DNA of 64,000 bases from Halobacteriovorax vibrionivorans (GTDB lineage Bacteria; Bdellovibrionota; Bacteriovoracia; Bacteriovoracales; Bacteriovoracaceae), in NCBI RefSeq assembly GCF_003346865.1, contig NZ_QDKL01000002.1:62001-126000 (forward strand). The letters run 5' to 3'. The first letter of the stretch is position 1, and every line of letters begins with the position of its first letter. The notes under the pieces were generated by a model that searched no databases, was not told the origin of the DNA, and worked only from the letters and a program-made list of their open reading frames with translations. A program made the translations under genes and the position numbers. Positions 44,919 through 53,658 of this stretch are shown one piece after another.

Positions 44919-45994
44919 TGAAAGTACTTTTAATTTTAGCACTATCGATTTTAACAATTTCAAATACTGTACTTGCAAAACCAACAGTTCGCTCTGGTGG
45001 ATCAGGTGTGGGAAATGGTGGAGATACAGTTAGACTAAGATTTATTAGTACTGGCCAAGGAATCATTGAATATTATAAAGATGGTTTTAAATCAATAGAT
45101 GATGTCCTCATCTCACCTATTCTACTTAAAAGACATCTAAATATTCAAACAATTAGAACATCTAAAGATTTATTAATTGATAATCTTGGAAACCCTGTTA
45201 GTGCAATTGGAGAGCCAGGAAGTATTACTCTTTATGTGGGAGATGAGATACCTGAGCTACATTGGGATAATATATTTAAGAACTCGCGCCTAGCTAATAT
45301 AATGGTTTTACATGAACTACTTAGGGCGCAAGGGATTAACGATGATAATTATGTGTACTCAAGCATTGTTCTTAAGAAACAAGATATTCTAGACATTGGT
45401 AACTTCAGAATGAAGTGGGCCAAGCAATCTTTTGATATTGTGAAAACGACTCAACTTCGCTCATTTCATTCAAAGTCAATTGAAGAGGAATTAAACTACT
45501 TTGAACAAGCAAATAAGAAGTTAAAAAACTATAATACAATTGAACTAGCAAAACTGATAAAGCTTAATATTGAATTTTCAAAAGCTATAAAAAAGGATGC
45601 CGGTGAGCTTTCTTTATTAAAAACAATGAGAGCAGACTACAAATTATTAAGAGATGTTATACCTATGGTTGATAAGCTTTCATACCAAACGATTATGGGT
45701 GAAAATAACTATAAGATACTAAACTCTTTAACACTGCTTCTATTAAAGGACTTCTATTTTAAGGTAAGAATGGCCAACCTTGAAGTGAATCAAGAGAGTC
45801 TTTCAATGCTTAAGAATTATACATCTGAGTTCATCAGTGCCGTAAGCATTGCATCTGAAAATTGGCTTATCTGCACAGGGATTGAGCAAAGCCTCAATTC
45901 ACTATCGAGTGAGTCATATGTAGTGGATAAGAGCGATATAAATATGATTATCTCTTCTCTATTAGGTGTTTTAAGAGACGAGCGTTGTATATAA
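44918..45994 (+). CDS. Exported protein downstream of the TIGR02147-type regulator
   Basis: A 358-residue protein with signal MKVLLILALSILTISNTVLA. The mature start is PTVRSGGSGVGNGGDTVRLR, a glycine-rich opening seen in similar exported proteins I associate with Bdellovibrionota. The remainder is mostly helical with few cysteines (one pair near the end). The ATG overlaps the regulator stop by 1 nt, so the two are translationally coupled and may act as a regulator and exported partner. Function unknown. Confidence 0.72.
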   Translation: MKVLLILALSILTISNTVLAKPTVRSGGSGVGNGGDTVRLRFISTGQGIIEYYKDGFKSIDDVLISPILLKRHLNIQTIRTSKDLLIDNLGNPVSAIGEPGSITLYVGDEIPELHWDNIFKNSRLANIMVLHELLRAQGINDDNYVYSSIVLKKQDILDIGNFRMKWAKQSFDIVKTTQLRSFHSKSIEEELNYFEQANKKLKNYNTIELAKLIKLNIEFSKAIKKDAGELSLLKTMRADYKLLRDVIPMVDKLSYQTIMGENNYKILNSLTLLLLKDFYFKVRMANLEVNQESLSMLKNYTSEFISAVSIASENWLICTGIEQSLNSLSSESYVVDKSDINMIISSLLGVLRDERCI

Positions 45995-46037
45995 CTTAAG
46001 ATTTCAACACCTTAGCATCTGTAAAAAATGCGCACTC

Positions 46038-46107
46038 CCCTCTCTTTTGTTGAACACGACCATCTATTCTGCGATTATGCAACGATAAAGATAATAATGA
46101 GAGAGGG
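46038..46107 (+). promoter_or_regulatory. Possible long-range anti-Shine-Dalgarno pairing
   Basis: CCCTCTCT (46038-46045) is complementary to AGAGAGGG (46100-46107), which is the ribosome binding site of the gene at 46110. Pairing would close a loop of 54 nt and hide the site, if transcription starts upstream of 46038. No proof of function. Confidence 0.35.
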
Positions 46108-46109
46108 AA

Positions 46110-47030
46110 ATGGTTTTTACCAGAAGACGCCATCGACATAAAGTCCCAAAGAATAAGGAACAGCTTGAGCTAAGTTTCGATTTGCCACGTGAGCAAGATC
46201 GTAACTTTCACTTAGGTGGAAAGTCTTTTTACTTCTTTGACTTTGACGATAATGTTGTCTTCCTTTCAACACCTATTATTATCTTTCATAATGAAACTGG
46301 CGAAGAGAAGCTTCTTTCTTCTCACGAATTCGCTGCTCACAACAAAATTATTGGTAAAGAAGGTTTATATAAAGATTATCATATGGACTTCGATGATGAG
46401 ACGGGAACTTTCCGTAACTTTAGAGATTCAGATCTTTCGCTTACTCAACGACTAACCGGAAGAAAGCAGTCACTAATCACCGATATCCAGAATGCACTTG
46501 AAAGAAGTGATTCTACTTGGAAAGCTCCAAGCTGGAATCACTTCTATCATGCAACTTATAACAAAAGACCTGTTTCTATTATTACTGCTCGCGGCCACCG
46601 AGAAGATACCATCAAGCAAGGAATTGAGGTTATCTACAATGAAGGCCATCTTCCGAATATGCCAAATTTTCACACTGTCTACGCCGTTTCAAATCCTGAA
46701 ACACGAGTACGTCTTGGTGGTGAAAGTGAAAACTACAATGTGCCAGAATTAAAGTACAAGGCCATTATTGAATCAGTTGAACTCGCTATAAAGCAATACG
46801 GATACTCTGATTATCACCGCTTTGGGATGAGTGATGACGATGCTGGAAATATTGATCTCATTACAGATGCGATGAAAGAGCTTAAAGCAAAGTTTCCACG
46901 TATGTCATTCTTTGTCATCCAAACTTATGATAACGGTTTCGAAAAACGTGAAGTTCTTGAACACTCAGTTGAAACAATCTTTTCTAAGAGCGAATCTCGC
47001 CTTGATCAACTTAACCTTTTTGCTCAGTAA
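46110..47030 (+). CDS. HAD-superfamily-like protein
   Basis: A 306-residue soluble protein with no signal peptide. HAD motifs are seen in order: YFFDFDDNVVF (motif I, DxD) near residue 42, SIITARGH (motif II threonine) near 157 and GMSDDDAGN (motif IV) near 247. A central insert of about 60 residues (residues 70-130) separates motif I and II, as in cap-containing HAD phosphatases. The last part (SFFVIQTYDN) adds a strand. Likely phosphatase, substrate unknown. Confidence 0.78.
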   Translation: MVFTRRRHRHKVPKNKEQLELSFDLPREQDRNFHLGGKSFYFFDFDDNVVFLSTPIIIFHNETGEEKLLSSHEFAAHNKIIGKEGLYKDYHMDFDDETGTFRNFRDSDLSLTQRLTGRKQSLITDIQNALERSDSTWKAPSWNHFYHATYNKRPVSIITARGHREDTIKQGIEVIYNEGHLPNMPNFHTVYAVSNPETRVRLGGESENYNVPELKYKAIIESVELAIKQYGYSDYHRFGMSDDDAGNIDLITDAMKELKAKFPRMSFFVIQTYDNGFEKREVLEHSVETIFSKSESRLDQLNLFAQ

Positions 47031-47109
47031 CTAAGTAAAATTCTGAACACTGCCTAGGCAATTATTAAAAAAGTATTTCCTATTGTTAAAATTTAGTAAG
47101 ATTTCTTTC

Positions 47110-47217
47110 ATGGAAAAGAAATTTATCAAACAAGTATTGGCCACATTCTTTATATTCTTATTCTCAGCTCTAATGTCACGTGCTTTTAGTGGAGAACTCG
47201 TAAAACTTATCCAGTAA
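47110..47217 (+). CDS. Candidate 35-residue single-pass membrane peptide
   Basis: An ATG-to-TAA frame of 35 codons (MEKKFIKQVLATFFIFLFSA, then LMSRAFSGELVKLIQ). It has a basic N-terminus and one hydrophobic helix, as in small membrane proteins. No good Shine-Dalgarno sequence lies upstream (only TAAG), so confidence is low. It sits in an otherwise gene-free gap between two supported genes. Confidence 0.35.
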   Translation: MEKKFIKQVLATFFIFLFSALMSRAFSGELVKLIQ

Positions 47218-47337
47218 GTTCAAAATCCACTAAAAATCGAGAAAAATCTTACACTTTCTAACTAAGCTTAGATTATCTTTGCTTAATAACCGTTCATTTC
47301 TTAGAATTTGAAGTCCCCAAATAAAAAGGAATTTCAA

Positions 47338-47685
47338 ATGAAGAAAATGACACAAATCACACTCGCACTAATTCTTGCTTCAAGCACTTTTGCTATGGAA
47401 TGCGTTGGATCAAAAACATTTCGAGATAATCTTGGGAATTCACAACGTAAAGAAGTGATGCTTGAGAAGGCATTTGATTACTCAGATGACAAGATTCATG
47501 CAGATATTGAAGAAGCATACTTTGTCTTCACTAAATACGATCAAGAAAAATACGTCGCTAAAATCACTTTTGGGCCAGATTATACAAAAGGTATTGCTTC
47601 AACAGCAACTTTCGACATGAATAATCGCTTTGAATTGGCCAGTGTAAATGGTGGTACTGTTTATAAGCTAGTCTGTCGAAAATAA
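47338..47685 (+). CDS. Small secreted protein, unknown
   Basis: A 115-residue protein with signal MKKMTQITLALILASSTFA then MECVGSKTF. AAGGA lies 7 nt upstream of the ATG at 47338; a start at 47308 is less likely. The mature part contains two cysteines (ECVGS and the final VCRK), enough for one disulfide linking both ends of the domain. Mixed beta sequence (YVAKITFGPDYTKG). No recognised family. It is the last gene before the hairpin-rich region. Confidence 0.72.
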   Translation: MKKMTQITLALILASSTFAMECVGSKTFRDNLGNSQRKEVMLEKAFDYSDDKIHADIEEAYFVFTKYDQEKYVAKITFGPDYTKGIASTATFDMNNRFELASVNGGTVYKLVCRK

Positions 47686-48287
47686 TCAAAAAGAACTTTT
47701 AATGAGTAAATACTGGGCCAAGGGTTAAAGTATTCGCTAAATTAATCACGAAGTGATTAATTGGCGCTGGCTGGGTGGTACTCAATTGCGGGGGCTTTTT
47801 AAAGTACGCGACACCTTTATGCATTTTTAATTAGTTATACAAAAAAATATTAAGCCAAAAGAATATTCATGATTTCAACAACTCATTAAATTAGAAAAAC
47901 TAATTTTCACACTAAAACTTAGTTAGAATTAATAATATCTAAGACAATTATCTTAAAGAAATAATTTTAAAAAATGAAAATAAGAATATAACTTGTTTAA
48001 ATTGTATAAAGGTGTCGCGTACTCTTAGGCGCAAGGTTGGGTGGTACTACAATTCGTAGACCTTCCCATTGCGCCTGAGGCAACAAAGCCTGCTTAAAAG
48101 CAGGCTTGTTGGATAAGTATTAAAATTCAAGCATGAGGCGCTATAGCCGCGTCTTTTGCGAAGTATTTCCCATACCGCCAGAAACAACACGACCGACATA
48201 AACGTCGGTCGGTTGAAGTATTGTTTCATTTCAAGCCACGGGCGGTAGCACCGCATGCCATTTTGCGTATGCAAAATGATGCGGGTG
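47686..48287. other. Gene-free, hairpin-dense region between the secreted protein gene and guaA
   Basis: This 602-bp gap holds no supported gene. It contains the hairpin AATTAATCAC/GTGATTAATT (47740-47762), two inverted copies of AAAGGTGTCGCGTACT (47803-47820 and 48006-48023), and four strong hairpins at 48027-48076, 48081-48111, 48190-48211 and 48246-48290. The right half is distinctly richer in GC than the AT-rich core (47825-48000). The last hairpin starts at the guaA stop codon. A minus-strand open frame through here is not considered coding. Confidence 0.7.
47803..48023. mobile_element. Candidate non-autonomous element: inverted repeats around an AT-rich core
   Basis: AGTACGCGACACCTTTAT at 47803-47820 is exactly the reverse complement of ATAAAGGTGTCGCGTACT at 48006-48023; the match continues inward with one mismatch (GCA versus its ACA partner). 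The 185-bp core is over 75 % A+T and encodes nothing. Outside the repeats, TGGGTGGTACT occurs directly on both sides (47772-47782 and 48038-48048). The palindrome-like repeat recalls the GGTGTC..GTAC repeats often found near Y1 or IS200-like transposases, but no transposase is present here. Confidence 0.5.
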
Positions 48288-49841
48288 CTATTCCCATTCA
48301 ATGGTGCCAGGAGGTTTAGACGTAATATCATAAACCACTCGCGTGATTCCCTTAACCTCATTAGTGATACGAGATGAGACGCGAGATAAGAATGCATGAG
48401 GCATATCTGTCCAAGTAGCAGTCATTCCATCACTAGAATTAACCATACGAAGACAAATAACTTCTTCATAAGCACGTCCATCACCTTTTACACCAACTGT
48501 TTTAACAGGAAGTAAAACTGTTAAGGCCTGCCATGTTGATTGGTATAAATTATTTGCGTGTAATTCTTCAAATAGAATTTGATCACTTTGTTGAACTTGT
48601 GCAATACGAGTCTCTGTGAGCTCTCCTAGAACACGTATCCCAATTCCAGGACCAGGAAATGGGTGGCGATGAACCCAGCCGTGCTCAAGACCTAATTCCT
48701 CTCCCATTTTTCTTACTTCATCTTTGAAGAGATAACGAAGAGGCTCAAGTAGCTTTAAGTTCATTCTTTCAGGAAGTCCACCAACGTTGTGGTGAGACTT
48801 AATTGTTACTGACTTTCCATCTTCTTCATGTGGAGAAATTGACTCAATAACATCTGGATATAAAGTTCCCTGAAGAAGGTATTCAAAATTAATATCGTGG
48901 GAGTCCTGATATTCTTTTACTTTCTTTTCAAAGACATCAATAAAAGTTTTACCAATGGCCTTACGCTTATCTTCTGGATCTGACTTACCTTTTAGATTGG
49001 CCATAAACTCATCCTTAACATCGATAACTTCAATATTAAGATTTGTTTTTTCTTTTAATATTTCGATATGATTATAATCTTGTGGACGAAGAAGTCCGTG
49101 ATCAACAAAGAAACAATAGAGATTATCTCCAATAACTTCATGTGAGAGTTGAGCTGCAACTAGTGAGTCAACTCCACCAGAAAATGCACAAAGAACCTTT
49201 GATTTTTCAATTCCGCGTACAAGATCTTTTGCTTCTTCAAGCATCTCTGTAGCATCCCAGTCTTTTTCAAGCTTTGCTACATCTTTAAAGAAATGATTTA
49301 AAATATCTTTTCCATGTTCACTATGTTCAACTTCAGGATGAAATTGAAGCCCCATCATTGGACGCTCTTTATGTTCAATAGCTGAAACAAGACCGTTTGC
49401 AGACTCCATGACCAAATCAAAGTCTTTTGGTAGCTTCGAGATATGATCAGAGTGTGACATCCAAACATTGACTTCATCAGGAACACCATCCATTTTAAAT
49501 CCATTTAAAAGATGGATTTTAGCATGGCCATATTCACCGATTGTTCCCTTTTCAACAACGCCGCCAAAGTACTTCCCCATAAGTTGCATACCGTAGCAGA
49601 CACCTAAAATTGGAAGGTCCTTATTATCAAAGACAAAGTCATAATTGGTATCATCTTCAAAAACAGATTGTGGCCCACCTGAAAGAACTAAAGCATTAGG
49701 TCTTTTGCCTTCTTTGAAGAATTCACGGGCCTTCTTTACTGTGATAATCTCACTTGAATAACCAAGTTCTCGAGACTTTCTTGTAATTAATTGTGTGTAT
49801 TGTGAACCAAAGTCCACGATCCATATTTGTCTTGCACTCAT
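48288..49841 (-). CDS. guaA: GMP synthase (glutamine-hydrolysing)
   Basis: A 517-residue enzyme converting XMP, ATP and glutamine to GMP. The class I amidotransferase domain has the nucleophile in GVCYGMQLMG near residue 80 and His-Glu in FHPEVEHSE near 168-172. The ATP pyrophosphatase loop is FSGGVDSLVAA, and the C-terminal dimerisation domain ends TSKPPGTIEWE, which is the typical C-terminus. It lies 14 nt after guaB on the same strand, forming the guaBA operon. Its stop codon starts a strong hairpin. Confidence 0.98.
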   Translation of the reverse strand: MSARQIWIVDFGSQYTQLITRKSRELGYSSEIITVKKAREFFKEGKRPNALVLSGGPQSVFEDDTNYDFVFDNKDLPILGVCYGMQLMGKYFGGVVEKGTIGEYGHAKIHLLNGFKMDGVPDEVNVWMSHSDHISKLPKDFDLVMESANGLVSAIEHKERPMMGLQFHPEVEHSEHGKDILNHFFKDVAKLEKDWDATEMLEEAKDLVRGIEKSKVLCAFSGGVDSLVAAQLSHEVIGDNLYCFFVDHGLLRPQDYNHIEILKEKTNLNIEVIDVKDEFMANLKGKSDPEDKRKAIGKTFIDVFEKKVKEYQDSHDINFEYLLQGTLYPDVIESISPHEEDGKSVTIKSHHNVGGLPERMNLKLLEPLRYLFKDEVRKMGEELGLEHGWVHRHPFPGPGIGIRVLGELTETRIAQVQQSDQILFEELHANNLYQSTWQALTVLLPVKTVGVKGDGRAYEEVICLRMVNSSDGMTATWTDMPHAFLSRVSSRITNEVKGITRVVYDITSKPPGTIEWE

Positions 49842-49855
49842 CTTTTTAAAACCTT

Positions 49856-51334
49856 TTATTTCTCAATTTGATAATTTGGTGCTTCTTTTGTAATCATGAC
49901 ATCATGTGGGTGACTTTCTTTTAAAGACGCCGCTGTGATTTTTACAAATTGTGCTTTTTCTTGCATTTGAACAATTGTTTCTGCACCGATATAGCCCATA
50001 CCACTTCTAATACCACCATTTAATTGATAGATATTTGAAGCAAGGCTTCCACGATAAGGCACTTGTCCTTCAATTCCTTCTGGAACGAGTTTTTGATCAT
50101 CAACATCACCTTGACCATAACGATCCTTAGAACCAAGTTTCATGGCACCAAGAGATCCCATTCCGCGGTAAACTTTATAAGTTCGTCCTTGATATAAAAC
50201 CATTTCACCTGGAGTTTCATCACAGCCAGCAAACATTGAACCTAGCATGACACAACTTGCTCCAGCAGCAAGGGCCTTAACAATATCTCCAGAGTACTTG
50301 ATTCCACCATCTGCGATAAATGGAATAGCTGCCTTATGACAAACTGTTGCACAGTCCATAATGGCCGAAAGTTGAGGAACCCCAATACCGGCAACAACAC
50401 GAGTTGTACAAATAGATCCTGGACCAATTCCTACCTTTACTCCGTCTACTCCGGCATCAATTAGGGCCTGACAAGCTTCAGGTGTTGCAATATTTCCGGC
50501 GATAATATCAACATTTTGATCTTTTTTAATTAATGAGCGTACTGTTTTAACCATCTCAATGACACCTTTAGAATGTCCATGAGCAGTATCAATAATAATG
50601 CAATCAACATCTGCATTAATTAAGTGTTGAGCACGCATAACTTCTTTATCTCCCACTCCAATTGCAGCAGCAACACGAAGTCTTCCGAGACTATCTTTAT
50701 TAGAATTTGGAAAATTAATTCTCTTTAAAATATCCTTAATCGTAATCAGCCCTTTAAGCTTACCTTCCTTACAAACGATAGGAAGCTTTTCAATGCGATT
50801 CTTATGAAGGATCTTTTGTGCTTCATCTAATTCAATTCCTTCAACAGCAGTAACAAGCTTATCTTTTGGCGTCATGATATCTTTAACTTTCTGATTGAGG
50901 TTTTGCTCAAATCTAATATCTCGACTTGTTAGGATTCCGATTAGATAGTCCTTATCATCAACAACTAGAACACCTGTAATTTTATTCTTACTTGTTAATC
51001 GAATGACATCCTCAAGATGCATATCTTCTTTAACTGTAATTGGATTTAAGACAACACCTGATTCAAATTTCTTAACTTTTTCTACTTCCCAGGCTTGGTC
51101 TTCAGGTCTCATATTCTTATGAATAACCCCTATTCCACCTTGTTGGGCCATAACAATTGCAGTTTTTGATTCTGTAACTGTATCCATTGCCGCAGATACA
51201 ATTGGAATATTCAAATGAATATTTCGAGAAAATTTTGTGTTTAGATTTACATCCCCTGGTAGGACTTCAGAATAGCCTGGCTTAAGTAAGACATCATCAT
51301 AAGTTAAGGCCTGTTCAATTGGTGTGTTTGACAT
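49856..51334 (-). CDS. guaB: IMP dehydrogenase
   Basis: A 492-residue enzyme oxidising IMP to XMP with NAD, the rate-limiting step of guanine nucleotide synthesis. The start [18 protein letters not shown] is canonical, two CBS domains occupy about 95-210 ([14 protein letters not shown]), and the catalytic loop [18 protein letters not shown] holds the active-site cysteine near 305. The flap and Arg-Tyr dyad are in [14 protein letters not shown] is the only Shine-Dalgarno-like sequence. A 17-bp hairpin lies 20 nt upstream and could control it. Confidence 0.98.
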   Translation of the reverse strand: MSNTPIEQALTYDDVLLKPGYSEVLPGDVNLNTKFSRNIHLNIPIVSAAMDTVTESKTAIVMAQQGGIGVIHKNMRPEDQAWEVEKVKKFESGVVLNPITVKEDMHLEDVIRLTSKNKITGVLVVDDKDYLIGILTSRDIRFEQNLNQKVKDIMTPKDKLVTAVEGIELDEAQKILHKNRIEKLPIVCKEGKLKGLITIKDILKRINFPNSNKDSLGRLRVAAAIGVGDKEVMRAQHLINADVDCIIIDTAHGHSKGVIEMVKTVRSLIKKDQNVDIIAGNIATPEACQALIDAGVDGVKVGIGPGSICTTRVVAGIGVPQLSAIMDCATVCHKAAIPFIADGGIKYSGDIVKALAAGASCVMLGSMFAGCDETPGEMVLYQGRTYKVYRGMGSLGAMKLGSKDRYGQGDVDDQKLVPEGIEGQVPYRGSLASNIYQLNGGIRSGMGYIGAETIVQMQEKAQFVKITAASLKESHPHDVMITKEAPNYQIEK

Positions 51335-51353
51335 TTTTTAATCCCAGCTAAAT

Positions 51354-51392
51354 AGTTAAAATATAAGCAAAATAATTGCTTATATTTTAACT
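51354..51392 (-). promoter_or_regulatory. Perfect 17-bp AT-rich inverted repeat upstream of guaB
   Basis: AGTTAAAATATAAGCAA (51354-51370), a 5-nt spacer, then its exact reverse complement (51376-51392). It ends 19 bp before the guaB ATG. It could be an operator, a leader hairpin or a factor-assisted terminator for the FecR-like gene upstream. It is not followed by a U tract on the minus strand. Confidence 0.6.
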
Positions 51393-51425
51393 GAGATCAT
51401 TTTTTTATAATAGCTGGATTTTTTT

Positions 51426-52739
51426 TTAGTACGCTTGCTTATAATCCTGACTATAACTCTCAAGATCATTAATTAAGCTATTGATAGCATCGTTATGCTT
51501 CTTTTGATTGATATATTCACGACGCAAAGAACTCTCAAAGATATCGTTCTTTAGATCATCCCTAACAGGACTTGGAACAGATGCCGGATTACGAGATGAG
51601 CTCTTCTTTATTGGAGTTGGAGCCGCCTGTGGCGCAGGCTTCGCTGGACGAAACTTTCTTACTGGTGCCGGCTTTTCCGGAACGATCTCAGGGGCCATTT
51701 GTGGCAGATCTGGAGTTGAAGAATCATCAGAGGCCGGAACTCGCAAGTTCGAACGATGAATATTTACTTCTACATCAGATTTCTTTGTATAACTTGGCTT
51801 AAACTTCTTTTTTACAGGCTTTTTCGCAGGTGCCTGTGAAGCAAGTTTTCTCATTTTTTCTCTATAAATTCTCTCAAGTTTTTCACTTCTGCTGTTTTCT
51901 TCTACTGGAACAGAAGCAATATTACGTCTTGTTTGATCATAAGTTGAACGACGTACAACAATTTCACCAGGCTTATTAGATACTCTCATCTCCTCTCTTA
52001 AATGAACTGAGGCCGTAGAGCGCTTTGCCTTCTTTGAATAAAGCTCTTGTTTGATTTTATTATCTTTGTGTGTTGGTGCCTTTGCAGCAATTCGTCTCTC
52101 ATCCATTGGCTTAACTGCTGGGAATAAAGATGTGACTGCCTGATATGCACTTGAAGAAATAGGCGTTGGAACTCTTGGCGCACCATTTTCATAATCTTCT
52201 TTTATAAATGAAAATCGTCCTGGCCCAACTTTTTCTTTCATAAATTCATAAACATTATTATTAAAAGTATGTGTTCCTTTAATACTTAGAATTTGAGTTT
52301 TTCCATTATCTGGATCATAAGAAGCAATGAACTCTCCATTATTGTAATTTATTGTCGAGTTTACTGTTTGTAATTGAAATGAATCATCAGTCTCTTCCAT
52401 TGACTTAACCCAGATATATCCAGACTTAAGTTCAACAATCTTATTTAGAACTGAAATATAACTTGAACCAGAGACATGGTATTCGTGATCGAAGTAATCT
52501 CTAAAAACAAGCTCTGCTCCGACTTCTGTAAAGATATCATCGAAATCATAAAGATAACTTCCAGCATCGACCTTCTTTGTCTTATCGCCATTAGTAACAA
52601 AGACATTCCCTTGAACCTTGGCAACAACGGCACGAGGAGTTCTCTCAACTGAGGACTCAGGTGCGGCCATAACAAAAGAGCTTATTAATGTTAGAACGAG
52701 TAAACTAGTTCTTTTTATACTTCTGTACGATTTTCTCAT
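51426..52739 (-). CDS. FecR-like exported protein with basic, proline-rich tail
   Basis: A 437-residue exported protein that starts at ATG 52739 (an alternative GTG at 52748 adds three residues). After the signal (SLLVLTLISSFVMAAPES) a FecR-type beta domain runs to about residue 190: AVVAKVQGNVFVTNG, DIFTEVGAELVF, VELKSGYIWVKS and TINYNNGEFIASYDP. Residues about 200-400 are Lys, Arg, Pro, Ser and Ala rich and probably disordered. It overlaps the upstream TPR gene by about 35 nt, so the two are coupled. Function is likely envelope-related; a direct iron role is not supported. Confidence 0.75.
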   Translation of the reverse strand: MRKSYRSIKRTSLLVLTLISSFVMAAPESSVERTPRAVVAKVQGNVFVTNGDKTKKVDAGSYLYDFDDIFTEVGAELVFRDYFDHEYHVSGSSYISVLNKIVELKSGYIWVKSMEETDDSFQLQTVNSTINYNNGEFIASYDPDNGKTQILSIKGTHTFNNNVYEFMKEKVGPGRFSFIKEDYENGAPRVPTPISSSAYQAVTSLFPAVKPMDERRIAAKAPTHKDNKIKQELYSKKAKRSTASVHLREEMRVSNKPGEIVVRRSTYDQTRRNIASVPVEENSRSEKLERIYREKMRKLASQAPAKKPVKKKFKPSYTKKSDVEVNIHRSNLRVPASDDSSTPDLPQMAPEIVPEKPAPVRKFRPAKPAPQAAPTPIKKSSSRNPASVPSPVRDDLKNDIFESSLRREYINQKKHNDAINSLINDLESYSQDYKQAY

Positions 52740-53424
52740 AGTGCCCACTTAAAATATTCCATTCAGGAGTGTTTCTATATTTCTTTCTGAATTCTTCAAC
52801 GACAGCAAAGAATTCATCTCTTCTATTTTGCTTTAGGTAACTCATTCCAAGCCAAAGCTTAGCACCTAAGTAATACTTTGAAGTTGGATACTTTTTTGTA
52901 AGATATGTGAAGTACTTCTCACTCCAATCATAATGCTTACCTGACTCGTAACTTGCGACACCAGCTTGAAAGAGGAAATCAGCATCGACATCTTTTGAGT
53001 TAGGAAAATTCTTTGTGTATGAGTTAAAGAACTGTGCACTCTTTTCATAATTTTTCGCATCAAATTCTTTTTGAGCAATAGAGATCATCTCTTTTGCATC
53101 CCACTTATACACGTCATACTTAACAAGGTCGTTACTATTTACCTTTGCAACACTTGCAATCTCACGTTGCTTATAAGTCTCTTTCTTTGGCGCTTTATCC
53201 TTCAATTGTGTTTCAAGATAGAAATTGCGACTTTCAAGAGTCTTAACCTTATAATTGGCCTGCATCAGCTTGTTCTTTAGATCCTGATTCTCTTTAGATA
53301 AAAGAAGAATTCGATCCTCTAGTCCGTTAATAACTTGAGCACGTTTTTCAAAATGCTCAACATAACTACAAGATGTTAGCGAAACCACGGCCATTGCAAA
53401 AAATAATTTATTCAAGGTTTTCAC
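52705..53424 (-). CDS. TPR lipoprotein with N-terminal coiled coil
   Basis: A 239-residue lipoprotein (MKTLNKLFFAMAVVSLTSC lipobox). Residues about 25-85 form a coiled coil (LLSKENQDLKNKLMQANYKV), a charged linker follows, and residues about 110-235 contain three TPR-like repeats (AQKEFDAKNYEKSAQFFNSY, then SYESGKHYDWSEKYFTYLTK, then LGMSYLKQN). The layout is like the YbgF/CpoB or BamD type, which act at the envelope. Overlaps the FecR-like gene. Confidence 0.8.
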   Translation of the reverse strand: MKTLNKLFFAMAVVSLTSCSYVEHFEKRAQVINGLEDRILLLSKENQDLKNKLMQANYKVKTLESRNFYLETQLKDKAPKKETYKQREIASVAKVNSNDLVKYDVYKWDAKEMISIAQKEFDAKNYEKSAQFFNSYTKNFPNSKDVDADFLFQAGVASYESGKHYDWSEKYFTYLTKKYPTSKYYLGAKLWLGMSYLKQNRRDEFFAVVEEFRKKYRNTPEWNILSGHYEKIVQKYKKN

Positions 53425-53587
53425 GTTTTTTTCCTCGTTTATTAGTACCTCTTCTATTATCTCTTCGGATATCAGACTAAAATATTTAGTAAAAATTAGA
53501 CCAACGTAATTTCAAGCACTTAATAAATTTAAGCTTTTAAATGTCTTTTCTCGGTTTTTAACGTCAAATCTTTGTCAAATCATGGAT

Positions 53588-53620
53588 TTAGCGTGAATTT
53601 TTAGCGTATAATTACCGCTA
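53588..53620 (+). promoter_or_regulatory. Promoter region with repeated TTAGCG boxes upstream of dsbD
   Basis: TTAGCGTGAAT (53588) and TTAGCGTATAAT (53601) are direct repeats 13 bp apart, followed by the inverted CGCTAA (53616-53621). The second repeat includes a perfect -10 TATAAT (53607-53612). No good -35 lies at 17 nt, so an activator acting here is plausible. Confidence 0.45.
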
Positions 53621-53658
53621 AGGCTTTATCAGTTATTAAGAATCATTAAGGATAAAAG

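Noticed and set aside
48027..48075. GGGTGGTAC sequences resembling a T-box antiterminator motif.
   Set aside because: No plus-strand gene follows, and no specifier hairpin or U-tract terminator is present. The motif is part of a repeat at 47772 and 48038.
47740..48290. Degenerate 5S rRNA or integron attC sites.
   Set aside because: Only a short GGTGGTACT match to rRNA-like sequence; no conserved 5S helices and no attC core sites.
48047..48397. Open frame of 116 codons on the minus strand overlapping the guaA 3' end.
   Set aside because: It overlaps guaA in another frame, passes through hairpins, and shows no recognised domain or ribosome site.
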